From: Clostridia bacterium
Lineage (GTDB): Bacteria > Bacillota > Clostridia > Christensenellales > Borkfalkiaceae
Length of the DNA stretch: 64,000 nt
Reading direction: 5' to 3'
Assembly (NCBI GenBank): GCA_017396365.1
Contig: JAFQMD010000022.1
Location: 62,001-126,000 of the forward strand
In this document: piece by piece, positions 44,692 to 54,115 of the stretch
Numbering within the stretch: the first letter of the stretch is position 1
How the letters are laid out: each line of letters opens with the position of its first letter
Notes under the pieces: generated by a model
Database searches by the model: none
The model's input: only the letters and a program-made list of their open reading frames with translations
Told to the model about the DNA's origin: nothing
Position numbers and translations under genes: made by a program

Positions 44692-46560
44692 ATGAGCAGT
44701 AAAGATTTAATTAAAATAGTTGCCGAAACAAAAGATTACCTTTGGGGCGGTAACAAGTTGAGAGATTACGGTAAGGTTTCCGACAAGGATAAAATTGCTG
44801 AAAGTTGGGAACTTTCTTATCATAAAGACGGGCCGTCCAAAACCGAAAACGGCGAACTTTTATCTGAAGTGTTAATGCCGAGCGATTTAGGTAAAAACAT
44901 AAACGATTTTGACGATTTTCCCGTTCTCGTTAAACTTATTGACTCTGCTGATAATCTTTCCGTACAAGTTCACCCAAGCGACGATTTTGCCATTAAAAAC
45001 GAAGGGCAGTTTGGCAAGACTGAGATGTGGTATATAGTTGATTGCGACGAGGGCGCAGGTATATATTTAGGACTTAAAGAAGATACTGACAAGGAAGTTT
45101 TTAAAAAGGCAATCGACGATGGAACTGTTACAGACCTTCTTAACTTTTACCAAGTTAAAAAGGGCGATTGGTTTTTTATAAAGTCTGGCACTATCCACGC
45201 AATAGGAAAGGGCGTTACCGTTTGTGAAATTCAACAAAACAGTAATTTAACTTATAGGGTTTACGATTTTAAGCGCAAGGGAGCAGACGGAAAAGAGAGA
45301 CCGTTGCATATCGAAAAGGCGCTTATCGTATCTAATTTTAATGCGTTTACCAACTCTAAATTAGACGTAGAAATAGGCAATAAACGACTTATAGGCGCAT
45401 CAAAGTATTTTTCGGCATATTTTGCTGATATTGACGGCGAAGAAGAATTTGACGCTGATAAAAACAGTTTTACTGCGGTTACTTGTATTGAAGGTAGCGG
45501 TATAATTGAAAAGACGCCTATCAAAAAAGGCGATACTTATTTCGTGCCTGCCTCTTACGGCGAGTTTGAAATTGAAGGTCGTCTTAAATGTATAATGACG
45601 CAAGTTAGAAAATACTATATAGGAATCGACCTTGGCGGTACGTTTATAAAAGGTGGCATTTGCGACGATTTAGGTAATATAATCGTAAGCGATAAAGTTC
45701 CTACCGAAACTGAAAAAGGCGAAGAAGTAGTAATGGATAACATTGCAAATCTTGCCCTTTCGCTACTTGAAAAAGCAGGGCTTTCTAAATCTGACGTCGA
45801 AGGACTTGGAATGGGTGTTCCGGGTATGATTGACGGAAAAAACGGCGTAGTAATTTTCTCTAACAATTTCAACTGGGTTGACGTAAAAATTTGCGACGGT
45901 ATAAAAAATAGAATAGGTCTTGACGCCGTTATCTCAAACGACGCCAACGTAGCCGCTTTGGGCGAGGCTATTTTCGGCTCTGGAAAAGAGTTTGACGATA
46001 TGATTTTACTTACTCTCGGAACGGGTGTCGGCGGTGGAATAATCGTTGATAATCAACTTATAGAGGGGAATAAAGGCGCAGGAGCAGAACTTGGACACGC
46101 CGTAATTGAAACGGACGGAGAGCAGTGTACTTGCGGAAGGCGCGGTTGTTTAGAGGCGTACGCGTCGGCAAACGCTCTCATTAGAGATACCAAGCGCGCG
46201 ATGGAAAAGCATAGAGACAGTAAGATGTGGGAAATTGGCGGTTTAGATAAAGTTACCGGCAAGGTCGCTTTCGACTATAAAGACCAAGACGAATACGCTA
46301 AAGAAGTAGTTGATAATTATATTGAAAAACTTGCTTGCGGTATAACCAACTACGCAAATATTTTCCGCCCACACGCTGTAATACTCGGCGGTGGCGTTTG
46401 CGCTCAAGGCGATAATCTCATAAAGCCTTTGCAAAAAATAGTAGATAGGGACGTTTTCGCAGGGGAGCGCGGACCTAAGTGTGAAGTTAGAATTGCAACG
46501 CTTGAAAATTCGGCTGGAATATTAGGAGCAGTTGCGCTCGTTATGAATAAAAATTCATAA
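44692..46560 (+). CDS. manA: Fused class I mannose-6-phosphate isomerase and ROK-family sugar kinase
   Basis: 622 residues in one frame. Residues 1 to about 305 are a class I phosphomannose isomerase: DYLWGGNKLRDYG, zinc site QVHPSDDFA and GKTEMWYIVD, then SGTIHAIGKG and NLTYRVYDFKR. From about 308 a complete ROK kinase begins: YYIGIDLGGTFIKGG (ATP), GLGMGVPG, SNDANVAALGEA (catalytic Asp), LTLGTGVGGGI, and zinc motif CTCGRRGCLEAYASANAL. Together they could phosphorylate a hexose (glucose or mannose) and isomerise mannose-6-P to fructose-6-P. No frameshift or stop separates them and the second half has no ribosome-binding site. Glucokinase is likely but mannose or N-acetyl sugars are possible. 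Confidence 0.9.
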   Translation: MSSKDLIKIVAETKDYLWGGNKLRDYGKVSDKDKIAESWELSYHKDGPSKTENGELLSEVLMPSDLGKNINDFDDFPVLVKLIDSADNLSVQVHPSDDFAIKNEGQFGKTEMWYIVDCDEGAGIYLGLKEDTDKEVFKKAIDDGTVTDLLNFYQVKKGDWFFIKSGTIHAIGKGVTVCEIQQNSNLTYRVYDFKRKGADGKERPLHIEKALIVSNFNAFTNSKLDVEIGNKRLIGASKYFSAYFADIDGEEEFDADKNSFTAVTCIEGSGIIEKTPIKKGDTYFVPASYGEFEIEGRLKCIMTQVRKYYIGIDLGGTFIKGGICDDLGNIIVSDKVPTETEKGEEVVMDNIANLALSLLEKAGLSKSDVEGLGMGVPGMIDGKNGVVIFSNNFNWVDVKICDGIKNRIGLDAVISNDANVAALGEAIFGSGKEFDDMILLTLGTGVGGGIIVDNQLIEGNKGAGAELGHAVIETDGEQCTCGRRGCLEAYASANALIRDTKRAMEKHRDSKMWEIGGLDKVTGKVAFDYKDQDEYAKEVVDNYIEKLACGITNYANIFRPHAVILGGGVCAQGDNLIKPLQKIVDRDVFAGERGPKCEVRIATLENSAGILGAVALVMNKNS

Positions 46561-46571
46561 ATTACAAAAAT

Positions 46572-46613
46572 AGGCGATTTTGCCACCTTTTAAGGTTGAC
46601 AAAATCGCCTTTT
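46572..46613 (+). terminator. Terminator of the fusion gene, overlapping a promoter
   Basis: Outer stem AGGCGATTTTG (46572-46582) with CAAAATCGCCT (46600-46610), inner stem ACCTT with AAGGT, short T tract. Its right arm contains the -35 box of the next promoter. Confidence 0.82.
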
Positions 46614-46624
46614 AATTATATAAT
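46596..46624 (+). promoter_or_regulatory. Perfect-consensus sigma-A promoter inside the terminator
   Basis: TTGACA (46596-46601), exactly 17 nt, TATAAT (46619-46624): no mismatch to consensus. The -35 hexamer lies in the right arm of the preceding terminator hairpin. Drives the kinase and lysS genes; start expected near 46631. Confidence 0.88.
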
Positions 46625-46660
46625 AACACAGTATAAATTTAATAATTTCAAAGGGCGCTT

Positions 46661-47221
46661 ATGAAAAACAGTTTTTTTAAAATTTCTCTCGCAGGCGATC
46701 TCGGCAGTGGAAAGAGCACGGTTGGCGCAATCTTAAAAGAAAGATTTAACGCCGAAATCGTTTCTATCGGTAAAATTCAAAGAAAAATGGCTGCCGAACT
46801 TCAAATGGACACTTGCGAGTTTAACAAATATCAAGAATCTCACCCTGAGTTTGATAAAATCCTCGACGGGAAACTTGCAGAGTACGAAAAAGTTGAAGGT
46901 AACTTTATTTTTGATTCTCGTATGGCTTGGCATTTCGTTCCGAGCGCGTTTAGCGTTTATCTTGTTTGCGACGGTAAAGAGGCTGCAAGAAGGGTAATCG
47001 GCGCAAATAGAACGGACGAGTCTTACGAAGATGAAGAAACTGCTTTTTCGAGACTTCAACTTCGCAGGCAAAGAGAGCAAAAAAGATATTACGACTTTTA
47101 CAACGTGGATATTACGGATATGTCAAACTATCAACTCGTAGTTGACACTACGCATTTGACCGTTGAACAAGTAGCCGAAGAAATTATCGCAGGCTGGAAA
47201 AAATATTTAGAAAATAATTAA
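46661..47221 (+). CDS. (d)CMP kinase-like P-loop kinase
   Basis: 186 residues. Walker A LAGDLGSGKSTVG at the N terminus, then IVSIGKIQRKMA, FDSRMAWHFVP (the substrate-binding D-S-R), LVCDGKEAARRVI and a lid segment RTDESYEDEETAFSRLQLRRQREQKRY. Resembles the short archaeal-type cytidylate kinases (Cytidylate_kin2/AAA_33 group) rather than Bacillus Cmk. Probable CMP/dCMP phosphorylation, but another nucleotide or small-molecule substrate cannot be excluded. Driven by the perfect promoter at 46596 and followed after 15 bases by lysS, with which it forms a transcript. Confidence 0.75.
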   Translation: MKNSFFKISLAGDLGSGKSTVGAILKERFNAEIVSIGKIQRKMAAELQMDTCEFNKYQESHPEFDKILDGKLAEYEKVEGNFIFDSRMAWHFVPSAFSVYLVCDGKEAARRVIGANRTDESYEDEETAFSRLQLRRQREQKRYYDFYNVDITDMSNYQLVVDTTHLTVEQVAEEIIAGWKKYLENN

Positions 47222-47236
47222 AAAGGAAATATAATA

Positions 47237-48808
47237 ATGCATTGGGCTGAAAGATTAGCAGACGAATTGATTGCTGAAAATCCAAACAAAGAAGAATTTT
47301 TATGCGCGGCAGGAACGAGTCCTTCGGGTTCTGTTCACATTGGTAACTTTAGGGATATTGCAACTCCCTATTTCGTAGTAAAGGCGCTTAGAGCAAGGGG
47401 CAAAAAGGCAAAACTCATGCTTTCTTGGGATGATTTTGACAGGCTTAGAAAAGTTCCTAAAAATATTGCGCCTATCGCTCCCGATTTCGACAAGTATATC
47501 GGTATGCCGTACTGCATGATTCCCGATCCGTACGGCAAGTATTCTTCTTACGCTGAGTACAACGAAAAGGAATACGAAAAGTCTCTTGCTGAAATGGGAA
47601 TTGATATCGAATACCGTTATCAAGGTCAAGAGTATATGTCGGGCAGATACGTTGAAGGTATCTTGACCGCTATGCACAAGAGAAAGGAAATATACGATAT
47701 TTTAATGAATTACAAAACGCAAGACAGCGACGAAGGGGAGAGAGAATCTTACTATCCTATAAGCGTTTACTGTTCCGCTTGTAAGAAAGATTTTACGACC
47801 GTTATTTCCTATAACGAAGACACAGAAGAAATCACTTATAAGTGTAAGGCTTGCGGTAAGGAAGAAACCGTAAGTTTAAAAGAATATCACCTTGTAAAAC
47901 TAATGTGGAAAATCGACTGGCCGATGCGTTGGGGCGCAGAGGGCGTTGACTTTGAACCGGGTGGAATAGACCATGCCGCTGCGTCGGGTTCTTACGTGGT
48001 TGCAAAGGATATAGCAAAGGCAATTTACGGAGTAAAAGCGCCGAAATTCCAACCTTACGGCTGGCTTTCTATTGCAGGGCTTGGCGATATGCACTCGTCA
48101 ACGGGTAATAATATAACCCCTGCAACCGTGCTTGAAGTATACGAGCCTGATATGATAAGATGGCTCTTTGCAAAATACGCTCCGACCGACGGTTTTGCGT
48201 TTAATTTCGACGACACTATCATACGTCATTACAGCGAATTCGACAAGGGTTTAGAGGCTGTAAAAGCAGGTACGGCGGACGAATATAATACTTCAGTTTA
48301 CAACCTTTCTATGCTTGACGGCGTAAACGTAAAAGCAAAAGTTCCGTTCGGCGTTTTGGCGTCGGTTGCAACTATCGTTGACTTTAATCCCGAAGCAGTT
48401 AGAGATATTTTAGCAAAAATCGGCGTAGAGTTTGACGTTCGCGACGAAGAGAGACTTTTAAGGGTTAAAAACTGGATAACCAAGCATCAACCTTCTAAAA
48501 TGTATAAACTTTTGAGCGAGAGAAACGACGCTTACTATCAAGACCTTTCGGACGAAGAGAAGGGCGCTATCAAAGGGCTACACGATTATCTTGCAGAAAG
48601 AGACTCGTTTACAGAGCAAGAAATTCAGCAGTTTTTGTATAGCCTTATCAACAAGCCCGAACTTACCAAGAAAGAGAACACCGTTCGTCAACAAAGATTT
48701 TTCGCAGTATTTTATAACGTACTCTTTGGTACGGACAAAGGACCAAGACTTTATCTTTTCTTGTCGGCGATTGATAAATCTAAATATTTAAACCTTTTAA
48801 ACTTTTAA
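47237..48808 (+). CDS. lysS: Class I lysyl-tRNA synthetase
   Basis: 523 residues. This is the archaeal/spirochaete type (class I), not the usual bacterial class II enzyme. HIGH motif in SPSGSVHIGNFRD, then LMLSWDDFDRLRKVP; zinc pair CSACKKDF ... CKACGKEE; and the helical anticodon-binding C terminus. The signature loop that is normally KMSSSKGN reads D284-M-H-S-S-T-G-N291, so the first catalytic Lys is missing. HIGN is intact. Whether the enzyme is active, or acts beside a second LysRS elsewhere in the genome, cannot be judged here. A strong terminator follows. Confidence 0.88.
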   Translation: MHWAERLADELIAENPNKEEFLCAAGTSPSGSVHIGNFRDIATPYFVVKALRARGKKAKLMLSWDDFDRLRKVPKNIAPIAPDFDKYIGMPYCMIPDPYGKYSSYAEYNEKEYEKSLAEMGIDIEYRYQGQEYMSGRYVEGILTAMHKRKEIYDILMNYKTQDSDEGERESYYPISVYCSACKKDFTTVISYNEDTEEITYKCKACGKEETVSLKEYHLVKLMWKIDWPMRWGAEGVDFEPGGIDHAAASGSYVVAKDIAKAIYGVKAPKFQPYGWLSIAGLGDMHSSTGNNITPATVLEVYEPDMIRWLFAKYAPTDGFAFNFDDTIIRHYSEFDKGLEAVKAGTADEYNTSVYNLSMLDGVNVKAKVPFGVLASVATIVDFNPEAVRDILAKIGVEFDVRDEERLLRVKNWITKHQPSKMYKLLSERNDAYYQDLSDEEKGAIKGLHDYLAERDSFTEQEIQQFLYSLINKPELTKKENTVRQQRFFAVFYNVLFGTDKGPRLYLFLSAIDKSKYLNLLNF

Positions 48809-48815
48809 TAAAACG

Positions 48816-48845
48816 AAAAACGGTGGCGAGTCCACCGTTTTTTTT
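48816..48845 (+). terminator. Terminator after lysS
   Basis: CGGTGG (48821-48826) pairs with CCACCG (48832-48837), flanked by AAAAA and T8; loop CGAGT. Confidence 0.9.
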
Positions 48846-48898
48846 ATAAAAAATTGAAATATTTTTTATAAAAATTATTCAAGAATTTCTCAAAAAAC

Positions 48899-48927
48899 TT
48901 GAAAAAACACTATATATATGATATACT
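48899..48927 (+). promoter_or_regulatory. Sigma-A promoter of parE-parC
   Basis: TTGAAA (48899-48904), 17-nt spacer, TATACT (48922-48927) with extended TGA. GGAGGAG at 48949-48955 precedes ATG 48960. Confidence 0.8.
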
Positions 48928-48959
48928 TATAGTATTAGTACACAATATGGAGGAGTTTG

Positions 48960-50930
48960 ATGTCTAACACTAATTACAATTCAGACGTAATCAGAATACT
49001 CGAAGGTCTCGAAGCGGTAAGGGTAAGACCGGGTATGTATATAGGTTCGACAGGCCCAAGGGGGCTTCATCACATTCTTTGGGAAATAGTAGATAACGCT
49101 ATAGACGAAGCGGCGAACGGATACGCAGATAAAATAGAGGTCGTTTTGCATAAAGACGGTAGCGTTTCGGTTGAAGATAACGGAAGAGGTATTCCTATCG
49201 ACGTACATAAAGAGGCTGGTGTTTCGGCTGTACAGGTCGTATTTACCCAACTTCACGCAGGCGGTAAGTTCGATAATAAAAACTACAGTTTTTCGGGTGG
49301 ACTTCACGGCGTAGGCGCGGCTGTTACAAACGCCCTTTCCGAGTGGCTTAAAGTTGAAATATACAAAGGCACGGTTTACCAAATGGAATTCCACAGTTAC
49401 TATAGCGAGGAAAAGAAAAAGGTAATTTCCGGCGAGCCTATCGGCGCTTTAAAAAATACGAGAAAAAAGACGGACAAGCAGGGAACTTACGTTCGTTTTA
49501 AGCCTGACGCAAGGGTTTTTGAAACTGTTGAATTTAGTCAAGACACCATTGCAAAAAGGCTTCGTGAACTAGCCTTTTTAAATAGAGGGCTCAGTATTAA
49601 GTTTACCGATTTACGAGACGACGAAAAGTTTTATAGTAAAACGTTTAAATACGACGGCGGTCTTATAGACTATGTTTTATACCTTGACGAAGGCAAGACC
49701 AAACTCTACGATTTACCGGTATATGCAAAAGCCGAAAAAGACGGAATAGTCGTAGAATTTGCAATTCAACATACCGACGGATATACTGAAAGTATTTTTT
49801 CTTTCGTAAACAATATCCCAACTCCAGAAGGCGGAACGCACGAGATAGGCTTTAAGTCTGCCGTAACGAGAATATTAAACGACTTTGCAAAATCAAACAA
49901 CTTGATTAAAGACAAAGATTTGGCTTTGCAAGGCGAAGATTTTAGAGAGGGTATGACGGCGATAGTTTCCGTAAAAATGAAAAACGTAGAATTTGACGGG
50001 CAAACTAAAACCAAACTCGGTAACCCTGAAGCAAAGAGCGCAGTAGAGAGCGCAACTATCGACGAACTCGACAGGCTTATAAAAAACAAAAAGAACAAGC
50101 AGATATTCGAGGCAATGATTAAAAAGGCTCTCGGCGCGGCAAAGGCGAGAAACGCCGCTCGCCACGCAAAAGAGATAGCAAGAGCAAAAAGTGGCGCGGA
50201 TTCTGCAAAACTCGTTGGTAAATTAGCCGCGTGTTCGAGTAGAAAAGCCGAACTTAACGAAGTGTTTATAGTAGAAGGAGATTCGGCAGGCGGTAGCGCA
50301 AAACAGGGTAGAGACCGTCAGCACCAAGCAATTTTACCACTTAGAGGTAAACCTCTTAACGTTGAAAAGAAAAAACTCGAAGACGTTTTAAATAACGACG
50401 AATTTAGAATGATTATAACGGCAATCGGAACGGGCATAGGCAACGACTTTAACATCAACAATTTAAATTATCACAAAGTTATTATTCTTTCCGACGCCGA
50501 CCAAGACGGAGCGCACATAAGAGCCATTCTTTTGACGTTCTTCTTCCGCTATATGAAACAACTTATCCAAGAAGGGCACGTCTATATCGGTATGCCACCG
50601 CTTTACAAGGTTTTTAAAAAAGACGTAATCGAGTACGCGTACGACGATAACGAACTTCAAAAGGCTATCGACAAAGTGGGTAGGGGCTATCAAATTCAAA
50701 GATACAAAGGTCTTGGAGAAATGAATCCCGATCAACTTTGGGATACGACAATGGATCCTAAAAAGCGCGTTCTTATGCAAGTTACGATAGAAGACGCCGC
50801 TCAAGCCGAAAAACTTATAACTACGCTTATGGGCGACGATTTAGAGGGAAGAAAGATATATATTGCCGAACACGCCGACTTTAACAAAGAAGACACCTTT
50901 ATGACCAAGGTTAAAAATAAGGAGGACTAA
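48960..50930 (+). CDS. parE: Topoisomerase IV subunit B (ParE type)
   Basis: 656 residues from ATG 48960; a TTG 3 bases upstream is less likely given the spacing to GGAGG. ATP site EIVDNAIDEAANGYAD, DNGRGIPIDVH, lid LHAGGKFDNKNY and SGGLHGVGAAVTNAL; toprim EGDSAGGSAKQGRDRQ and SDADQDGAHIR; end [18 protein letters not shown]. Lid residues are canonical, unlike the gyrB at 23486. Assigned as ParE because the partner lacks the GyrA box. 3 bases separate it from parC. Confidence 0.9.
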   Translation: MSNTNYNSDVIRILEGLEAVRVRPGMYIGSTGPRGLHHILWEIVDNAIDEAANGYADKIEVVLHKDGSVSVEDNGRGIPIDVHKEAGVSAVQVVFTQLHAGGKFDNKNYSFSGGLHGVGAAVTNALSEWLKVEIYKGTVYQMEFHSYYSEEKKKVISGEPIGALKNTRKKTDKQGTYVRFKPDARVFETVEFSQDTIAKRLRELAFLNRGLSIKFTDLRDDEKFYSKTFKYDGGLIDYVLYLDEGKTKLYDLPVYAKAEKDGIVVEFAIQHTDGYTESIFSFVNNIPTPEGGTHEIGFKSAVTRILNDFAKSNNLIKDKDLALQGEDFREGMTAIVSVKMKNVEFDGQTKTKLGNPEAKSAVESATIDELDRLIKNKKNKQIFEAMIKKALGAAKARNAARHAKEIARAKSGADSAKLVGKLAACSSRKAELNEVFIVEGDSAGGSAKQGRDRQHQAILPLRGKPLNVEKKKLEDVLNNDEFRMIITAIGTGIGNDFNINNLNYHKVIILSDADQDGAHIRAILLTFFFRYMKQLIQEGHVYIGMPPLYKVFKKDVIEYAYDDNELQKAIDKVGRGYQIQRYKGLGEMNPDQLWDTTMDPKKRVLMQVTIEDAAQAEKLITTLMGDDLEGRKIYIAEHADFNKEDTFMTKVKNKED

Positions 50931-50933
50931 AAA

Positions 50934-53375
50934 ATGGAAGAAATTAAAGATTCGATAATTACCAGCCCACTTGAAGACGTCCTTCATAGGTCAATGATTC
51001 CATACGCCGAATACGTTATATTAGATAGAGCGCTTCCAAGGGTAGAGGACGGTTTAAAACCCGTTCAAAGAAGAATTCTCTATTCTATGTACGATTTGGG
51101 AATTACTCCCGATAAAGGCTATAAAAAAAGCGCGAGAGTAGTCGGTGACTGTCTTGCAAAATACCATCCGCACGGCGATACTTCTGTTTACGACGCGATG
51201 GTAAGGCTTGCTCAGCCGTACAATATGAGAAACACTTTGGTTGACGGACACGGAAACTTTGGTTCAATCGACGGCGACAGCGCAGCGGCAATGAGATATA
51301 CCGAAGTTAAACTTCAACCGCTTGCCTTAGAACTCGTAACGGACATTGATAAAGATACTGTAAACTGGCAACTCAACTTCGACGACTCTACTAAAGAGCC
51401 TGAGACTTTGCCGGGTAGATTTCCAAACCTTTTGGTAAACGGAGCAACGGGTATAGCCGTAGGTCTTGCAACTAATATCCCAACTCATAACTTAGCCGAA
51501 GTAATCGACGGCGCGGTAGCGTACCTTGACAATCCTAAAATTACGCTCGAAGAAATGATGAAAATCGTCAAAGGACCTGATTTTCCTACGGGCGGTTACA
51601 TAATTGCAGGGAACGACCTTAAAACGGCGTACGAAACGGGCAAAGGGAAGATTCAAATTAGAGCAAAAATCAAGGTTGAAAACGCTGAAAACGGCAAGAA
51701 AAACCTTGTAATTACAGAAATTCCTTTCCAAGTAAACAAAGCGCAATTGCTTTCTAAAATAGCAAGTTTACAAGAGACTAACAAGGATATTTTAGGCGGA
51801 ATTTCGGATATAGCCGACGAATCTGACAGATTTGGTATGAGAGCGGTTATAAAACTTAAGAGAGACGTCAATCCTAAGCCAATACTCGATTTCCTTTTCA
51901 AAAACACCCAACTTCAAATTTCCTACGGTATAAACATGGTAGCAATCGCCGATGGAAAACCTAAACTTATGGGGCTTTTGGAAATACTTAAATACTACGT
52001 TGAATACCAAATCAGCGTAATTTTAAGAAGAACTAAATTTGACCTTAACAAAGCAAAGGAAAGGGCTCACGTTTTAGAAGGTCTTATAATCGCAGTTACC
52101 AACATTGACGAAGTTATAAAAATAATTAAAAATTCTCCCGATACGGCAACTGCAAGGCAAAATTTGCGTAAGAGATTTGATTTGTCCGAAAAACAAGCGC
52201 AGGCAATTCTCGACTTAAAACTTGCAAGAATTACCAAACTTGAAGTAAACAATCTTAAAGACGAACTTGCCGAACTTAAAAAACTTATCGACGAACTTCA
52301 ATCTATTATCGACAGTAAGAGAAAGCAAAAAGACGTCGTTAAAAAAGAAATATTAGTCGTCAAGAAAAAGTATAAAGACGACCGTCGTTCTATTATCGTA
52401 TCGAACGTTGAAGATATTTCTATCGGTAGCGTTCAAGAAAAGTACGTTGAAGATTTCGTAATAGGAGTAAACGGAAACGACCTTATTAGAAAGGTAAAAG
52501 CCGTAACCTATAAAAAATACTCGAACAACAAAACTCCTGCAAAGGGTGAACTTTTCAAATTTAAAGTTGAAACGGACTCAGACCATACTTTATACGCGTT
52601 TACTAATAAGGGTAACTGTCATAAAATCGACCTTGAAGTTATCCCAGAAGGTAGCGGTGGACAAAGCGGTGGGGTGAAATTCGCGCAAGTCGTAAAGACG
52701 GCGGAAACGGGAGAAAAACCGATTGCTTTCTTCGCTATAAAAGACGATGAAATGCCAAACGGTAGGCTCTATTTCTTTACCGCAAACGGCATGGTTAAAC
52801 TTTCGCCGTGGAGCGAATATAAAGTATCAAAGCAGTCTTTCCAAGCAATTAAACTTAAAGATAAAGACGAAGTTGTTGCTGTTGAAGAAGAAAAACCAAA
52901 CAGCGAGTTCTTCTTTGCGACAAAAAACGGTATGAGCGTTCATTGTCACGACGAATTCCCAGAATACGGCAGAGTTTCGGGTGGAGTTAAGGGTGTTGAC
53001 GTAGCCAGCGACGACGCGCTTATTACCGCAATGCAAATAGAAGAGGGAAAAGACTATTCAATAATAGTCGCAACTTCCTTCGGCACGTTTAAAAAGGTTC
53101 TTTTAGACACTTTGGGTAAACTTCCTAGGGCGAGAAAAGGTATAAAGATTGCCGACCTTGGCAGAGAAGGTAAAGAGAAAGTTCTACTTGCCGAAGCAGT
53201 TTTAGAAGAAGACGAATGTTACCTTGCAATAGAGGACGAAGAGGGAAATATGTATCACGCAACGAGCGGAGAACTTTCTCTTGAAAGTCGTATGGGTAAG
53301 GGTAGGGTGTTGCCGACCGTCGGAATAATTAAACCTAAAGGGGTGTATTCCTTTCGCCTTAAGGGGCGCAAATAA
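50934..53375 (+). CDS. parC: Topoisomerase IV subunit A (ParC type)
   Basis: 813 residues. Catalytic Y122 in [22 protein letters not shown] with Thr at the quinolone-target serine position; [14 protein letters not shown]. The C-terminal domain has blades but no QRRGG GyrA box, and starts [19 protein letters not shown], so it should decatenate rather than wrap DNA. Length is close to Firmicutes ParC. The stop TAA at 53373 is followed by a frame that stays open for over 200 bases (see the region 53376-53553). Confidence 0.93.
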   Translation: MEEIKDSIITSPLEDVLHRSMIPYAEYVILDRALPRVEDGLKPVQRRILYSMYDLGITPDKGYKKSARVVGDCLAKYHPHGDTSVYDAMVRLAQPYNMRNTLVDGHGNFGSIDGDSAAAMRYTEVKLQPLALELVTDIDKDTVNWQLNFDDSTKEPETLPGRFPNLLVNGATGIAVGLATNIPTHNLAEVIDGAVAYLDNPKITLEEMMKIVKGPDFPTGGYIIAGNDLKTAYETGKGKIQIRAKIKVENAENGKKNLVITEIPFQVNKAQLLSKIASLQETNKDILGGISDIADESDRFGMRAVIKLKRDVNPKPILDFLFKNTQLQISYGINMVAIADGKPKLMGLLEILKYYVEYQISVILRRTKFDLNKAKERAHVLEGLIIAVTNIDEVIKIIKNSPDTATARQNLRKRFDLSEKQAQAILDLKLARITKLEVNNLKDELAELKKLIDELQSIIDSKRKQKDVVKKEILVVKKKYKDDRRSIIVSNVEDISIGSVQEKYVEDFVIGVNGNDLIRKVKAVTYKKYSNNKTPAKGELFKFKVETDSDHTLYAFTNKGNCHKIDLEVIPEGSGGQSGGVKFAQVVKTAETGEKPIAFFAIKDDEMPNGRLYFFTANGMVKLSPWSEYKVSKQSFQAIKLKDKDEVVAVEEEKPNSEFFFATKNGMSVHCHDEFPEYGRVSGGVKGVDVASDDALITAMQIEEGKDYSIIVATSFGTFKKVLLDTLGKLPRARKGIKIADLGREGKEKVLLAEAVLEEDECYLAIEDEEGNMYHATSGELSLESRMGKGRVLPTVGIIKPKGVYSFRLKGRK

Positions 53376-53553
53376 AAATTTAACCGAGCCGAACGATAAA
53401 GCGCTCCCTAAAAATCAAAAAAGGGAGCAAATCCCTTTAACAGTCGGCGAAGAAAAAGAAATATCAAAAAAAGAAAAGCGCGTTGAAGAGAGTTTTGAAA
53501 GTGATGAAAATTCAAATCTAAAGCAAGGCGAACCCGACTGCGCTGAGGCTAAT
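53376..53553 (+). other. Open, protein-like stretch without a start codon between parC and the next gene
   Basis: In the frame of the downstream gene, bases 53329-53553 have no stop and no ATG, GTG or TTG. The translation is Lys/Glu-rich (EKEISKKEKRVEESFESDEN within it), plausible for a disordered linker. A 7-bp hairpin GCTCCCT/AGGGAGC (53403-53428) lacks a T tract. It could be an N-terminal extension started at ATT 53347 behind GGGGTG, a +1 continuation of parC, or chance. Confidence 0.45.
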
Positions 53554-54102
53554 ATGGAAAGAAGTAGAGCAGACATATTGTTAGAAAAATCAAAAATCAA
53601 TTACAACGCCGTAATTAAAACCGTATGTAATATGTACGACGGGATTTTTTCAAAAGACCCGAATTTTGCGTATGGCAGAAAAGACTTGCTTATAGACTAC
53701 GATTCTTATTTGCAAGCGATACTTATAAAACTTTGCTATATAAACGATAAGTTTACTGCGGATACTATGAAGTTTATTGAAAACGTTGCCGATTTTGGCA
53801 AACTTATAGACGGCGCGGATTTTACTCTATTTGCCGACTGCGCAAAAGAGATGAGAGACGTGGTTTTAGAAAAGGCGGAAGATAGACTTAAAGAAGTTCC
53901 CGTTTGTTTTAAACTTGCAGGCGCGGTAGATAAGAGTAAAAATCTCGGCGTTATGAAATCAATGCTCGATTCAACGGTAAAAATTGCTTTTAACCTTAAA
54001 TTTATCGACGAAAACGCAAATTTAAAAGACAATTCTGACGTTGTAAATTCATTGAAGTCAATTTACGTTTTTGCCAAGGCGAACGCAATTAACGTCAAGT
54101 AA
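53554..54102 (+). CDS. Unknown cytoplasmic helical protein
   Basis: 182 residues from ATG 53554, with GAGG a few bases upstream. Mostly alpha-helical by composition; no signal peptide or membrane helix. Cys-poor, no recognised motif. Segments such as GRKDLLIDYDSYLQAILIKL and FADCAKEMRDVVLEKAEDRL suggest paired helices. It lies between parC and trkA, 13 bases before trkA, and may be in the same transcript. The true N terminus may be up to about 70 residues longer (open stretch upstream). I do not recognise a family. Confidence 0.7.
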   Translation: MERSRADILLEKSKINYNAVIKTVCNMYDGIFSKDPNFAYGRKDLLIDYDSYLQAILIKLCYINDKFTADTMKFIENVADFGKLIDGADFTLFADCAKEMRDVVLEKAEDRLKEVPVCFKLAGAVDKSKNLGVMKSMLDSTVKIAFNLKFIDENANLKDNSDVVNSLKSIYVFAKANAINVK

Positions 54103-54115
54103 ACAGGAGATAGGT

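Noticed and set aside
53403..53428. Hairpin after parC as a terminator
   Set aside because: Stem is only 7 bp with a 12-nt loop and no T tract follows.
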